Assembly (NCBI GenBank): GCA_019510435.1 | Contig: JAEKKJ010000031.1 | Coordinates: forward strand, 1-34,699 | Length of the DNA stretch: 34,699 nucleotides | Direction: 5' to 3' | Source: Caulobacterales bacterium | GTDB taxonomy: Bacteria > Pseudomonadota > Alphaproteobacteria > Caulobacterales > Caulobacteraceae | Part shown: positions 1 through 6,882 of the stretch, in pieces | How the letters are laid out: every line of letters starts with the position of its first letter | Position numbering within the stretch: the stretch's first letter is position 1 | Made by a program: the position numbers and the translations under genes | Notes under the pieces: generated by a model | Seen by the model: only the letters and a program-made list of their open reading frames with translations | Databases searched by the model: none | What the model was told of the DNA's origin: nothing

Positions 1-401
1 GCGGCGTCGCCCTGCTGAAGGCCAGCCGCGTGCTGGACGGCTTCAAGGGTGACAACGACGACCAGGAAGCCGGCGTCGCCATCGTGCGCCGCGCGCTGCA
101 GGCCCCGATCCGCCAGATCGCCGAGAACGCCGGCGTGGAGGGCTCGATCGTGGTCGGCAAGGTGCTCGAGAACGCCTCGGCCACCTTCGGCTTCAACGCC
201 CAGACGGAAGAATACGTCGACCTGGTGCAGGCCGGCGTGATCGACCCGGCCAAGGTGGTGCGTACGGCCCTGCAGGACGCCGCCTCGGTGGCCGGCCTGC
301 TGATCACCACGGAAGCCGCGATCGTCGAAGCCCCCAAGAAGGGCGGCGGCGGCGGCGCCCCGGGCGGCATGCCCGGCGGCATGGGCGACATGGACTTCTA
401 G
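1..401 (+). CDS. groEL: Chaperonin GroEL, C-terminal part (5' end outside window)
   Basis: This is the last ~132 residues of the 60-kDa chaperonin that folds cytosolic proteins inside a double heptameric ring with GroES. The frame is open from base 3 and begins with GVALLKASRVLDGFKG, the equatorial-domain segment after the usual PGGG. It continues through VGKVLENASATFGFNA and the D-P-A-K-V-V-R-ALQDAASVAGLL stretch typical of the C-terminal equatorial domain. The protein ends in the flexible glycine/methionine tail (GGMPGGMGDMDF) found in single essential GroEL copies, so this is probably the housekeeping copy. The stop is TAG at 399-401, and a strong intrinsic terminator follows 30 bases later. 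groES would be expected just upstream, outside the window. Identity is near certain. Confidence 0.97.
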   Translation, partial: GVALLKASRVLDGFKGDNDDQEAGVAIVRRALQAPIRQIAENAGVEGSIVVGKVLENASATFGFNAQTEEYVDLVQAGVIDPAKVVRTALQDAASVAGLLITTEAAIVEAPKKGGGGGAPGGMPGGMGDMDF

Positions 402-430
402 TCCACGCTGACCAACGACCTGTGAGAACG

Positions 431-463
431 AGGGCGGGGCCGAAAGGTCCCGCCCTTTTTCTT
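431..463 (+). terminator. Rho-independent terminator of groEL
   Basis: An 11-bp stem (431-441 pairing with 446-456, one G-T wobble) closes on a GAAA tetraloop and is followed by a T-rich run from 456. It lies 30 bases after the groEL stop codon, as expected for the end of the groESL operon. Confidence 0.92.
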
Positions 464-473
464 GGTTCCGACA

Positions 474-492
474 GCTCCCCCAGCAGGGGAGC
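474..492. repeat. Short perfect inverted repeat downstream of the groEL terminator
   Basis: GCTCCCC (474-480) and GGGGAGC (486-492) are a perfect 7-bp inverted repeat around the 5-base spacer CAGCA. It lacks a T-run, so it is not an obvious second terminator. The remainder of the gap to the next gene at 607 holds a small dyad (CCGAC-AGC-GTCGG, 565-577) and no gene or promoter that I can support. Confidence 0.5.
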
Positions 493-606
493 AACGGGCG
501 CGGCCAAGCCCAGCGTCCTTGACGGACCCGCGGAGGCAGGCTCCCCTCGACCTTAGGTTTAGGCGCCGACAGCGTCGGTGAGGCTGCGGCGGGGCGAGGG
601 GCTCTC

Positions 607-1479
607 ATGCGCAAGATGCTGCTGGCCGTCCTGATGGCCGTGCTCCCGGCCCACGCCCTCGCCCAGTCCATGACCGCCGCCAAGGTCGCGGCCCTGCCGT
701 CCACACCGGCCTACATCCGCGCCTCCTACGGCTTCGGCCCTATCCAGGTGGGCGAGCTGCGCCTGCCCCCAGGCAAGGGGCCGTTCCCGGTGGCGATCGT
801 CATCCACGGCGGCTGTTACCTGAAGCGGATGGCCGACATGAAGATCATGTCGCCGCTCGCCACCGCTTTGACCGCCCGCGGCTTCGCCACCTGGAACATC
901 GAGTACCGCGCCCTCGGCGATGCGGGCTCGGGCTGGCCGGGCACGTTCGAGGACTGGGCCATGGCCGCGGACCATCTGCGCTGGCTGGCCAAGACCGAGC
1001 CCCTGGACCTGACGCGGGTGATCGCGGTGGGGCATTCGGAAGGCGGCCATGCAGCCACGTGGCTGGCGGCGAGGCCGCAGCTCGCGGGCGGCCTGCACGG
1101 CGACGATCCGGTTCCGATCAAGGCGGTCGTCAACATCGACGGGCCCGAAGACCCGGCCCTCTACCAGCCGCATCAGCGCGAGATCTGCGACGGCCAGGAC
1201 GTGCTGGACCAGATGCTGGGCGGCAGCCCTCAGCCGGCGGCCGACCATTGGCGCGACGGCAATCCGGCCCAGCGCCTGCCGCTGCATGCGCACCAGCTCC
1301 TGGTCTCCTCGGCGCTGATGACCGGTCCGGCGGCGGACGCCTACGCCGCCCGAGCCCGCGCCGCCGGCGACGCGGTCGACGTCCTGAAGCTGGACGCGGG
1401 CCACTTCGACCCGATCGCACCGGGTACGCCGGCCTGGAAGCAGGTCGAGGACTTCATCGTCGACAAGGCGCTGAAGTAG
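607..1479 (+). CDS. Secreted alpha/beta hydrolase
   Basis: A 290-residue alpha/beta-hydrolase fold protein, likely an exported esterase or peptidase-like enzyme. Residues 1-20 form a Sec signal peptide: basic MRK, a hydrophobic core, then an A-x-A type end near HALAQ. An oxyanion HGG motif lies at 67-69, the nucleophile elbow G-H-S-E-G-G puts the catalytic serine at 144, and a late histidine in DAGHFDP (H266) completes the likely triad. The overall pattern (HGG plus GHSxGG) resembles the prolyl-oligopeptidase/dienelactone-hydrolase group, but the substrate cannot be told from sequence. The gene stands alone between the groEL terminator and a convergent small membrane gene. No strong Shine-Dalgarno sequence is visible, though a GGGGCGAGGGG tract lies just upstream. 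Confidence 0.85.
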   Translation: MRKMLLAVLMAVLPAHALAQSMTAAKVAALPSTPAYIRASYGFGPIQVGELRLPPGKGPFPVAIVIHGGCYLKRMADMKIMSPLATALTARGFATWNIEYRALGDAGSGWPGTFEDWAMAADHLRWLAKTEPLDLTRVIAVGHSEGGHAATWLAARPQLAGGLHGDDPVPIKAVVNIDGPEDPALYQPHQREICDGQDVLDQMLGGSPQPAADHWRDGNPAQRLPLHAHQLLVSSALMTGPAADAYAARARAAGDAVDVLKLDAGHFDPIAPGTPAWKQVEDFIVDKALK

Positions 1480-1500
1480 GGCTCATGCGGCCAACGCTCC

Positions 1501-1848
1501 CTAAGCCTCGGCGTCGCGCAGCACCATGTGGCCGATCCAGCTGGCCACGCCGGTGACGATGGCCGCCAGGATCGCGGCGATCCAGCCGTGGACGTGCATG
1601 CCGCCCAGCAGCAGGTCCACCAGGAGGATCATCCCGGCGTTCACCACCAGCAGGAACAGGCCCAGGGTCACCAGGGTCAGCGGCAGGGTCAGGATCACCA
1701 CGATCGGCCGGACAATGGCGTTCACCACTCCCAGCAGCAGGGCGGCGATCAGCAGGGTGCCTGCGTCGCGGATATAGACGCCAGGCACGATCTTGGTGGC
1801 CGCCCAGAGGCCGAGCGCGGCGAAGGCCGCGCGGACGAGGAACCGCAT
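1501..1848 (-). CDS. Phage-holin-family small membrane protein (PF04020 type)
   Basis: A 115-residue integral membrane protein made almost entirely of four hydrophobic helices: roughly residues 3-20, 31-54, 57-78 and 88-108. The motif N-A-I-V-R-P-I near residue 43, followed by T-L-P-L-T-L-V-T-L-G-L-F, is the hallmark of the PF04020 family (phage holin superfamily IV). These are common chromosomal proteins of unknown role in proteobacteria and need not be phage derived. I start it at the ATG at 1846-1848 because GGGGAG sits six bases upstream and family members begin here. The frame stays open further upstream to about 2232, but that extension is low-complexity, overlaps the divergent kinase and is not credible. 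No phage genes are nearby. Biochemical function is unknown. Confidence 0.82.
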   Translation of the reverse strand: MRFLVRAAFAALGLWAATKIVPGVYIRDAGTLLIAALLLGVVNAIVRPIVVILTLPLTLVTLGLFLLVVNAGMILLVDLLLGGMHVHGWIAAILAAIVTGVASWIGHMVLRDAEA

Positions 1849-2002
1849 CTGAACTCCCCATGAGCCGACGACCCGGCCCCGATCCGCCGATCGGACACCA
1901 GCGCGGCCATGTCCGCAAGGTCCGGCGCGTTCGACGAAAGGTCCGCCTACCGCTCGTCGCAGGGCCGCGGAATCCGTTCGGACAACAAGGGTCCGTTCAC
2001 AA

Positions 2003-3811
2003 ATGACAGGCACAGTTGGTGCGACCGGCTGTCGCAGGAGTTCCGCGGCGGCCTTTGCGCACTTGGGAACGCGGCGATTGAGCTGGACGGCGACCAGGCT
2101 GTTCGACGAACGGGTCGATGCGGTGGCGGCCCCCGCGGGGGGCACCCTGCGCATGCGACTCTGCGCGGCGCTGCTGATCTCGGCCATCAACTGGCTGCTG
2201 TTCGGCCCCCTGGTCTGCGCCGCCTGGACCACGCCCTATCTCCTCGGCGAGCTGGTCATCCAGGCCCTGTGCCGGCCGCTGGCGCGCGGCGCGCCGCTGA
2301 GCCCCCGCCGCCGCGCGGCCTATGTGCTGGCCATCCTGGCCCAGGGGCTGATCTGGTGCGCCCTGGCGACCTTCTACTGGTCCGTGGGCGCCGAGCCTTA
2401 TCGCCTCGCGGCCATGGCGGTGCTCTCGGGCCTCCTGGTGCACGCCCAGGGCTTCTCGTACCGCTCGCCCCTGACCCTGGCGGCGCTGGGCATTCCGGCC
2501 GCCACGCTGTGGATCGGCCTGCCCACCGTGCTGGGCGGCTATCACGGCGCGGAGCTGGCGGCCCTCACCCTGGGCCTCGGCATGACCCTGGCCTATGTGG
2601 CGACCGGCGCCATGGCCAATCTGCGCAGCGCCACCGCGCTCACTACGGCCCAGCGCTCGGCCGAGACCGCCAACGAGGCCAAGTCCGGCTTCCTGGCGGT
2701 GATGAGCCATGAGCTGCGCACGCCCCTGAACGGCGTCATGGGCATGGCCCGGGCGCTGCAGCGCACCGCCCTGGATCCGCGCCAGCAGGGCTATGTGGCC
2801 ACCATCCTGCGCTCGGGCGACGGCCTGCTGCGCATCCTCAACGACGTCCTCGACATGTCCAAGATCGAGGCCGGCCGCATGGCGCTGGACATCGCCGCCT
2901 TCGACCTGCGCGCCCTGGGCGACCAGACCGTGGAGCTGTGGGCCGAGGCTGCGGCGGCCAAGCGGATCAGCCTGACCTGCGAGGCCGACCCCGACCTGCC
3001 GGCCCACGTGCTCGGCGACGAGACGCGGGTCCGCCAGATCGTCATGAACCTGGTCTCCAACGCCCTGAAGTTCACCGAACGGGGCGCGGTGCAGCTGCGC
3101 CTCGCCGCGGCGCCCGGCGCGGACGGCGACGGCGGGATCGAGATCTCGGTCAAAGACACCGGTGTCGGCATGACGCAGACCCAGGTCGCCGCGGTGTTCC
3201 GGCCGTTCGAGCAGGCGGACGCCTCCACCTCGCGCCGCTACGGCGGGACGGGCCTGGGCCTCGCCATCTGCCGCAACCTGGCGGAGATGATGGGCGGCCA
3301 GGTGGCCGTGGAGAGCGAGCTGGGCAAGGGCTCCTGCTTCCGCCTGTGGCTGCCGCTGCCGGCGGCCGAGGCCCCTGAGGCTGCCGACATCCTGCCCGAG
3401 GCCCTGCCGGCGCTGCGGATCCTGGTGGCCGACGACAATCCGATCAACCAGACCGTGGCCCGCGCCGTCCTCGAGGCGGCCGGCGTGGCCGTGGAGACCG
3501 CCTCCAACGGCGCCGAGGCGCTGGAGCGCCTGCGCGTGGAGTCCTTCGACCTGGTGCTGATGGACGTGAACATGCCGGTGATGGACGGCGTGGAGGCCGT
3601 GGGCCGCATCCGCCACGGCCAGGCCGGCGCGGCCGACGTGCCGGTGATCGCCCTCACCGCAGACGCCATGGCGGGGGAGGAAGCGCGCCTGCGCGGCCTC
3701 GGCTTCGACGGGCTGCAACACAAGCCGGTCCAGCCGGCCACGCTGATCGCCGCCATCGCCCGCGCCGTGGAGGCGCATCGGGCGATTACGGACGAGGAAG
3801 CGGTCGCTTGA
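2003..3811 (+). CDS. Membrane-bound hybrid sensor histidine kinase with C-terminal receiver
   Basis: A 602-residue hybrid two-component kinase. Hydrophobic segments between residues 52 and 202 form a membrane sensor region without a recognisable ligand domain. The dimerisation/phosphoacceptor domain has SHELRTPLNG with phospho-accepting H236. The ATPase domain has the N box (NLVSNALKF, N349-N353), G1 (DTGVGM, 385-390) and G2 (GGTGLGL, 414-420). A receiver domain from about 471 has the acidic pair D477/D478, phospho-aspartate D521 in MDVNMP and K574. Phosphate would pass from H236 to D521 and then to an unlinked histidine phosphotransferase. There is no response regulator or HPt gene beside it, so it is an orphan. 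The start is uncertain: ATG 2003 gives a 50-residue basic N-terminus, and M51 (MRLCAALL), directly before the first helix, is an alternative. Confidence 0.93.
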   Translation: MTGTVGATGCRRSSAAAFAHLGTRRLSWTATRLFDERVDAVAAPAGGTLRMRLCAALLISAINWLLFGPLVCAAWTTPYLLGELVIQALCRPLARGAPLSPRRRAAYVLAILAQGLIWCALATFYWSVGAEPYRLAAMAVLSGLLVHAQGFSYRSPLTLAALGIPAATLWIGLPTVLGGYHGAELAALTLGLGMTLAYVATGAMANLRSATALTTAQRSAETANEAKSGFLAVMSHELRTPLNGVMGMARALQRTALDPRQQGYVATILRSGDGLLRILNDVLDMSKIEAGRMALDIAAFDLRALGDQTVELWAEAAAAKRISLTCEADPDLPAHVLGDETRVRQIVMNLVSNALKFTERGAVQLRLAAAPGADGDGGIEISVKDTGVGMTQTQVAAVFRPFEQADASTSRRYGGTGLGLAICRNLAEMMGGQVAVESELGKGSCFRLWLPLPAAEAPEAADILPEALPALRILVADDNPINQTVARAVLEAAGVAVETASNGAEALERLRVESFDLVLMDVNMPVMDGVEAVGRIRHGQAGAADVPVIALTADAMAGEEARLRGLGFDGLQHKPVQPATLIAAIARAVEAHRAITDEEAVA

Positions 3812-3830
3812 GGCAGCGGCGCGGCCGCTA

Positions 3831-3940
3831 GAGCCTGTCCCGCTTTGATGGAACCATCAAAGCGGGAGGAACAGGCTCGCCACTTTTGGTCGACGAGCAC
3901 GATTCAGGCACTTGTCGATTCCGACAAAAGTCGTCGTGCT
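3831..3940. repeat. Composite palindromic intergenic repeat (two nested-hairpin units)
   Basis: Unit 1 has an outer 8-bp stem GAGCCTGT (3831-3838) / ACAGGCTC (3871-3878). It encloses a 13-bp inverted repeat, CCCGCTTTGATGG (3839-3851) / CCATCAAAGCGGG (3854-3866), with a 4-base AGGA bulge. Unit 2 has an outer stem AGCACGA (3896-3902) / TCGTGCT (3934-3940) enclosing TTGTCG (3912-3917) / CGACAA (3922-3927). Together they fill the gap between the convergent kinase and YmdB genes, and unit 2 runs into the YmdB stop codon. The bases are less GC-rich than the neighbouring genes. The organisation resembles dispersed REP/BIME-like elements of alphaproteobacteria. It could also act as a bidirectional terminator, although no classic U-tract is present. 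Confidence 0.75.
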
Positions 3941-4776
3941 TAGGCCCGCACAGCTTCCAAGCTGGGCACCGTCTGCGACAGCCGCCCGCCCAGGCGGATG
4001 GGTTCGATGCGGCGCGCCAGGCCCGAGGCCGGATCGGTCTCCACGAACACCCCGCACACCGTCGCAGGCCCTTCCGCCGGCTTGTAGCGGCCGCCGGCGA
4101 TGCGGGTGGTGAAGCGCCGCAGCGGCTCTTCCTTCTGGTTTCCGATCACGCTGTCGTAGTCGGCGCAGGCGCCGGCGTCGGTCTGGTAGGCGGTGCCGCC
4201 GGGCAGCACCTGGGCGTCGGCGGTCGGCACGTGGCTGTGGGTGCCCACCACCAGGCTGGCGCGACCGTCGCAGAAGTGGCCCATGGCCATCTTCTCGGAC
4301 GTGGCCTCGGCGTGCATGTCCACCACGATCACGTCGGCCACCGCGCCTAGCGGACAGGCCTCCAGCTCCTTGTCCACGGCGGCGAAGGGGTCGTCGAGGG
4401 AGTCCATGAACACCCGGCCCAGGAGGTTCACCACCAGGATGCGCTTGCCGCCCTCGGTGTCGAACAGCTGGGCGCCGCGGCCGGGGGCGCCCGAGAAGGC
4501 GGGATAGTTCAGCGGCCGGATCAGCCGCGGCTCGCGCACGATGTAGGTCAGGGCCTCTTTCTGGTCCCAGGAGTGGTTGCCCAGGGTCAGGCAGTCGGCG
4601 CCGGCCTCGAACAGTTCCTTGGCCGTGCCCTCGGTGATCCCGAAGCCGGCCGCGGCGTTCTCCGCATTGACGATCACGAACTCCAGCTGCAGCTGGCGCC
4701 GCAGCGCGGGCAGGTGCTCGGCGAGGCCCTCGCGGCCCGACCGACCCACCACATCTCCGAAAAAGGCGAAACGCAT
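3940..4776 (-). CDS. ymdB: YmdB-type metallophosphoesterase (TIGR00282 family)
   Basis: A 278-residue cytosolic calcineurin-like phosphoesterase of the YmdB/TIGR00282 family. The Bacillus member is a cyclic-nucleotide phosphodiesterase that affects biofilm and motility decisions. Visible metal-binding motifs are D8 in FFGDVVG, E39/N40 in VNAEN, N67-H68 in GNHSWD, H155-E156 in DMHAEATSEK, and H180/H182 in GTHSHVPT with the downstream GGTAYQTDAG. All di-metal ligands appear present, so it should be active. Length is normal for the family (about 265-280). Its ATG (4774-4776) shares one base with the TGA stop of the upstream 5-FCL gene (TGATG overlap), which implies translational coupling. The cognate second messenger in this organism is unknown. 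Confidence 0.93.
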   Translation of the reverse strand: MRFAFFGDVVGRSGREGLAEHLPALRRQLQLEFVIVNAENAAAGFGITEGTAKELFEAGADCLTLGNHSWDQKEALTYIVREPRLIRPLNYPAFSGAPGRGAQLFDTEGGKRILVVNLLGRVFMDSLDDPFAAVDKELEACPLGAVADVIVVDMHAEATSEKMAMGHFCDGRASLVVGTHSHVPTADAQVLPGGTAYQTDAGACADYDSVIGNQKEEPLRRFTTRIAGGRYKPAEGPATVCGVFVETDPASGLARRIEPIRLGGRLSQTVPSLEAVRA

Positions 4777-5363
4777 CAGGCCTCTCTAACCACCGGGATG
4801 AATTCCGTCTCGGTGAGAATGGCGTCCAGGCGTGCGTCGTGCGGCTCCATGGGGATCTCGGGCAGCTCCTGGCCGGCGTAGGCCAGGCCGATGACGACAA
4901 CGGGCTTCAGCCGGCGAAGGTTCTGCAGGGTGCGGTCGTAGTGGCCGCCGCCCTGCCCCAGCCGCCCGCCCCGGCGGTCGAACGCCAGCATCGGGGCGAA
5001 GATGATGTCCGGGGCCACGGTGGTCGCGGCCGGCCCCGGCGAGGGAATGCCCAGGGCGTCGGGGACCAGGGCCTCGCCGGCCGTGTGCAGCCGGAACACC
5101 AGGGGCCCGATGCGCGCCTGCGCCACCGGCAGGGCCACCGCGCCGACGGGCAGACGCGCCCGCAGCGGGGTGGGATCCAGCTCCGAGCCAGCGGGATGGT
5201 AGAGGCCGAAGATCTCCACACCGCTGAGGCCCGCGGCGGGCCAGTCGGGAACCGGCCACCGCGCCGCCGCCTGCTGGCCGGCGTCCGGATGCTCGGCCGC
5301 AAGGCGCCGACGGACGACGCGCATCCGGGCGCGCAGCTCGGCCTTGTCGGAGATCAGGCTCAC
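4776..5363 (-). CDS. 5-formyltetrahydrofolate cyclo-ligase
   Basis: A 195-residue 5-FCL/MTHFS enzyme. It uses ATP to convert 5-formyltetrahydrofolate to 5,10-methenyltetrahydrofolate, returning stored folate to the one-carbon pool. The family signature GQGGGHYDRT lies at 136-145, preceded by P-M-L-A-F-D-R-R-G-G-R-L, which forms the ATP/folate site. The basic N-terminal helix (K-A-E-L-R-A-R-M-R) is also typical. The start is a GTG at 5361-5363, with an AAGGCGGGG tract directly upstream and no better ATG in frame. The gene overlaps ymdB by one base and lies about 40 bases downstream of a probable 6S RNA. The order 6S RNA then 5-FCL (ygfA) is widely conserved in proteobacteria and often co-transcribed. 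Confidence 0.95.
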   Translation of the reverse strand: MSLISDKAELRARMRVVRRRLAAEHPDAGQQAAARWPVPDWPAAGLSGVEIFGLYHPAGSELDPTPLRARLPVGAVALPVAQARIGPLVFRLHTAGEALVPDALGIPSPGPAATTVAPDIIFAPMLAFDRRGGRLGQGGGHYDRTLQNLRRLKPVVVIGLAYAGQELPEIPMEPHDARLDAILTETEFIPVVREA

Positions 5364-5400
5364 CCCGCCTTCATAGCGGAGGCCATGAGGGGGGAGAAAG

Positions 5401-5560
5401 TGGCGGCGCCGCGAGAACCGTGAAGGACTGTTTCATCCCCTCGACCTGGAAGACCAGGTGGGCGCCGTATGCCCGGGACCACGGCCCCGGCCAGGGACAG
5501 CTCCCTTCGAGTGAATTAAGGTCGCTGGGATATGTCGCCTTCGACGAGAGCCGCAGCAGG
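5401..5560 (-). ncRNA. ssrS: Probable 6S RNA (RNA polymerase regulator)
   Basis: 6S RNA mimics an open promoter and sequesters the housekeeping RNA polymerase in stationary phase. The evidence is position (directly before 5-FCL, the conserved site) plus a rod-like fold with a central bubble. The terminal stem pairs 5554-5550 with 5407-5403. An inner stem pairs 5542-5538 (GAAGG) with 5426-5422 (CCTTC). The bubble-closing stem pairs 5531-5527 (ATCCC) with 5439-5435 (GGGAT). In the 3' side of the bubble a small hairpin ACCTGG-TCTT-CCAGGT (5459-5444) resembles the one in E. coli 6S. A GC-rich apical hairpin (5490-5473) closes on CGTG. Folding was done by hand; the ends are approximate. A covariance-model search with Rfam RF00013 would decide it. 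Confidence 0.66.
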
Positions 5561-5574
5561 ACCCGCCGGGGCCT

Positions 5575-5603
5575 AAGGTAGTCGTCGCAGGCCCGCATCT
5601 CAA
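5575..5603 (-). promoter_or_regulatory. Candidate housekeeping promoter of the 6S RNA
   Basis: On the minus strand TTGAGA (5603-5598) and TACCTT (5580-5575) are separated by 17 bases. Transcription would start near 5568, just upstream of the proposed 6S 5' end. The promoter overlaps the 5' end of the divergent serine hydrolase gene. Confidence 0.5.
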
Positions 5604-5632
5604 GCGACGCCGCGCACATGGAGGACGTCCGA

Positions 5633-6820
5633 ATGGCCGCACACCCGATCCAGGCCCTGATCGAGGCGGGCGTCGCCCAGGGCGCCGCGCCCGGTTTCTG
5701 CGCCGCCGTGCGCACGCCGCGGGGCGGGACCCAGCTTTTCCAGGCGGGCGTACGGGGCGTCGCCGATCCCGCGCCCATGGACGACGGCACGATCTTCTGG
5801 ATCGCCTCCTGCACCAAGGCCATCGTCTCGGCGGCGGCCCTGGAGCTGGTGGCCGAGGGGCGGCTGGACCTGGACGAGCCGGTCGGGCGGCTGCTGCCGG
5901 CCCTGGCCCGGCCGAAGGTGCTGACCGGTTTCGACGCCGCCGGCGCCCCGGTCCTGCGCCCGGCCGCGCAGCCGCTGACCCTGCGCAGCCTGCTCTCCCA
6001 CACCTCGGGCCTGGCCTATGACTTCAACTGCGCCGAGGTGGTCCGCTACCTGGAGCACCACGGCCTCAGCCTGGTGACAGCCGGCGGCCTCGGCCTGCCG
6101 CTGATGTTCGAGCCGGGCGACGCGTGGCGGTATGGCGTGGGGATCGACGTCGCCGGCCTGCTGATCGAGGCCGCGACCGGTGAGAGCCTGGGCGAGGTCC
6201 TGGAACGGATGGTCTTCGGTCCGCTGGGCATGGCCGACACCACCTTCGACCCCAGCCCCGAGCAGAATGCGCGCCGCGCCACCCTGCACGCGCGCCTGCC
6301 GGACGGGAGCCTGATGCCCCTGGACCCGATGCCGGCCATGCCGCCCACCCTGCGCGGCGGCGGCGGTCTGGTGTCGACGGCTGCGGACTATCTGCGCTTC
6401 CTGGACGCCATCCTCGACGGCGGCGGCGGCGTCTTCTCGCCCCAGACGATCGCGCACCTGCGCACGCCGCACCTGCGGGGCCGCAGCCTGGGCGCGCTCA
6501 AGAGCGTGCTCCCGCAGATGAGCAACGACTATGAGCCCCTGGCCGGCGCGGAGAAGGCCTGGACGCTGGGCTTCCTGCAGAGCCTGGAGCCCGCGGACGG
6601 CGCGCGTGAGCCCGGCAGCCTGTCGTGGGCGGGCCTCGCCAACTGCTACTACTGGGCCGACCCGGCGACGGGCGTGGCCGGGGTGCTGTTCGCCCAGCTG
6701 CTGCCCTTTGCCGATCCGCAGGTGCTGGCGGTGTTCGAGGCCTTCGAGCGTGCGGTCTACGCCGAGGCGCGGCCCCCGGCCGCGGCGGCCGGGCTTTCCA
6801 CAGCGGCGGCGGACGCCTAA
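5633..6820 (+). CDS. Beta-lactamase-family serine hydrolase
   Basis: A 395-residue serine hydrolase of the beta-lactamase (class C)/EstB-like esterase family (PF00144). The active-site S-x-x-K motif is SCTK, with S59 as nucleophile and K62 as general base. It is followed by the family motifs SLLSHTSGL and a Y-G-V in WRYGVGIDVAG at the Y-x-N position. A G-L-A-N segment (SWAGLANCYYW) stands near the C-terminus where KTG/HxG is found. There is no signal peptide, so it is likely a cytosolic esterase rather than a resistance enzyme. I choose ATG 5633 because GGAGG (5620-5624) is well spaced before it; an in-frame ATG at 5618 would add five residues and leave no ribosome site. The gene lies between the 6S/5-FCL block and the desaturase. 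Confidence 0.88.
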   Translation: MAAHPIQALIEAGVAQGAAPGFCAAVRTPRGGTQLFQAGVRGVADPAPMDDGTIFWIASCTKAIVSAAALELVAEGRLDLDEPVGRLLPALARPKVLTGFDAAGAPVLRPAAQPLTLRSLLSHTSGLAYDFNCAEVVRYLEHHGLSLVTAGGLGLPLMFEPGDAWRYGVGIDVAGLLIEAATGESLGEVLERMVFGPLGMADTTFDPSPEQNARRATLHARLPDGSLMPLDPMPAMPPTLRGGGGLVSTAADYLRFLDAILDGGGGVFSPQTIAHLRTPHLRGRSLGALKSVLPQMSNDYEPLAGAEKAWTLGFLQSLEPADGAREPGSLSWAGLANCYYWADPATGVAGVLFAQLLPFADPQVLAVFEAFERAVYAEARPPAAAAGLSTAAADA

Positions 6821-6835
6821 ATCAGCCAGCCGCCA

Positions 6836-6861
6836 AAGTCGCACCCACCAAGTCGCACCCA
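6836..6861. repeat. Tandem duplication of AAGTCGCACCCA
   Basis: The 12-base word AAGTCGCACCCA occurs at 6836-6847 and again at 6850-6861, giving two near-identical 14-base units. It fills much of the short gap between the serine hydrolase stop and the desaturase start. It looks like a small slippage duplication; a regulatory role is possible but unsupported. Confidence 0.7.
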
Positions 6862-6882
6862 TCAGGGGCCAGGTCAGACCGC

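Noticed and set aside
519..546. Promoter for the secreted hydrolase beginning with TTGACG
   Set aside because: No acceptable -10 at either 17-base or Caulobacter-type spacing.
1501..1848. Evidence of a prophage because of the phage-holin family name
   Set aside because: PF04020 proteins are common chromosomal membrane proteins, and no phage structural, lysis or integrase gene lies nearby.
1849..2232. N-terminal extension of the small holin-family protein
   Set aside because: It overlaps the divergent kinase, is low complexity, and the internal ATG at 1848 has a proper ribosome site and matches the family start.
5633..6820. Antibiotic-resistance beta-lactamase
   Set aside because: The SxxK motif places it in the superfamily, but there is no signal peptide and the C-terminal K-T-G motif is missing; an esterase-like role is more likely.
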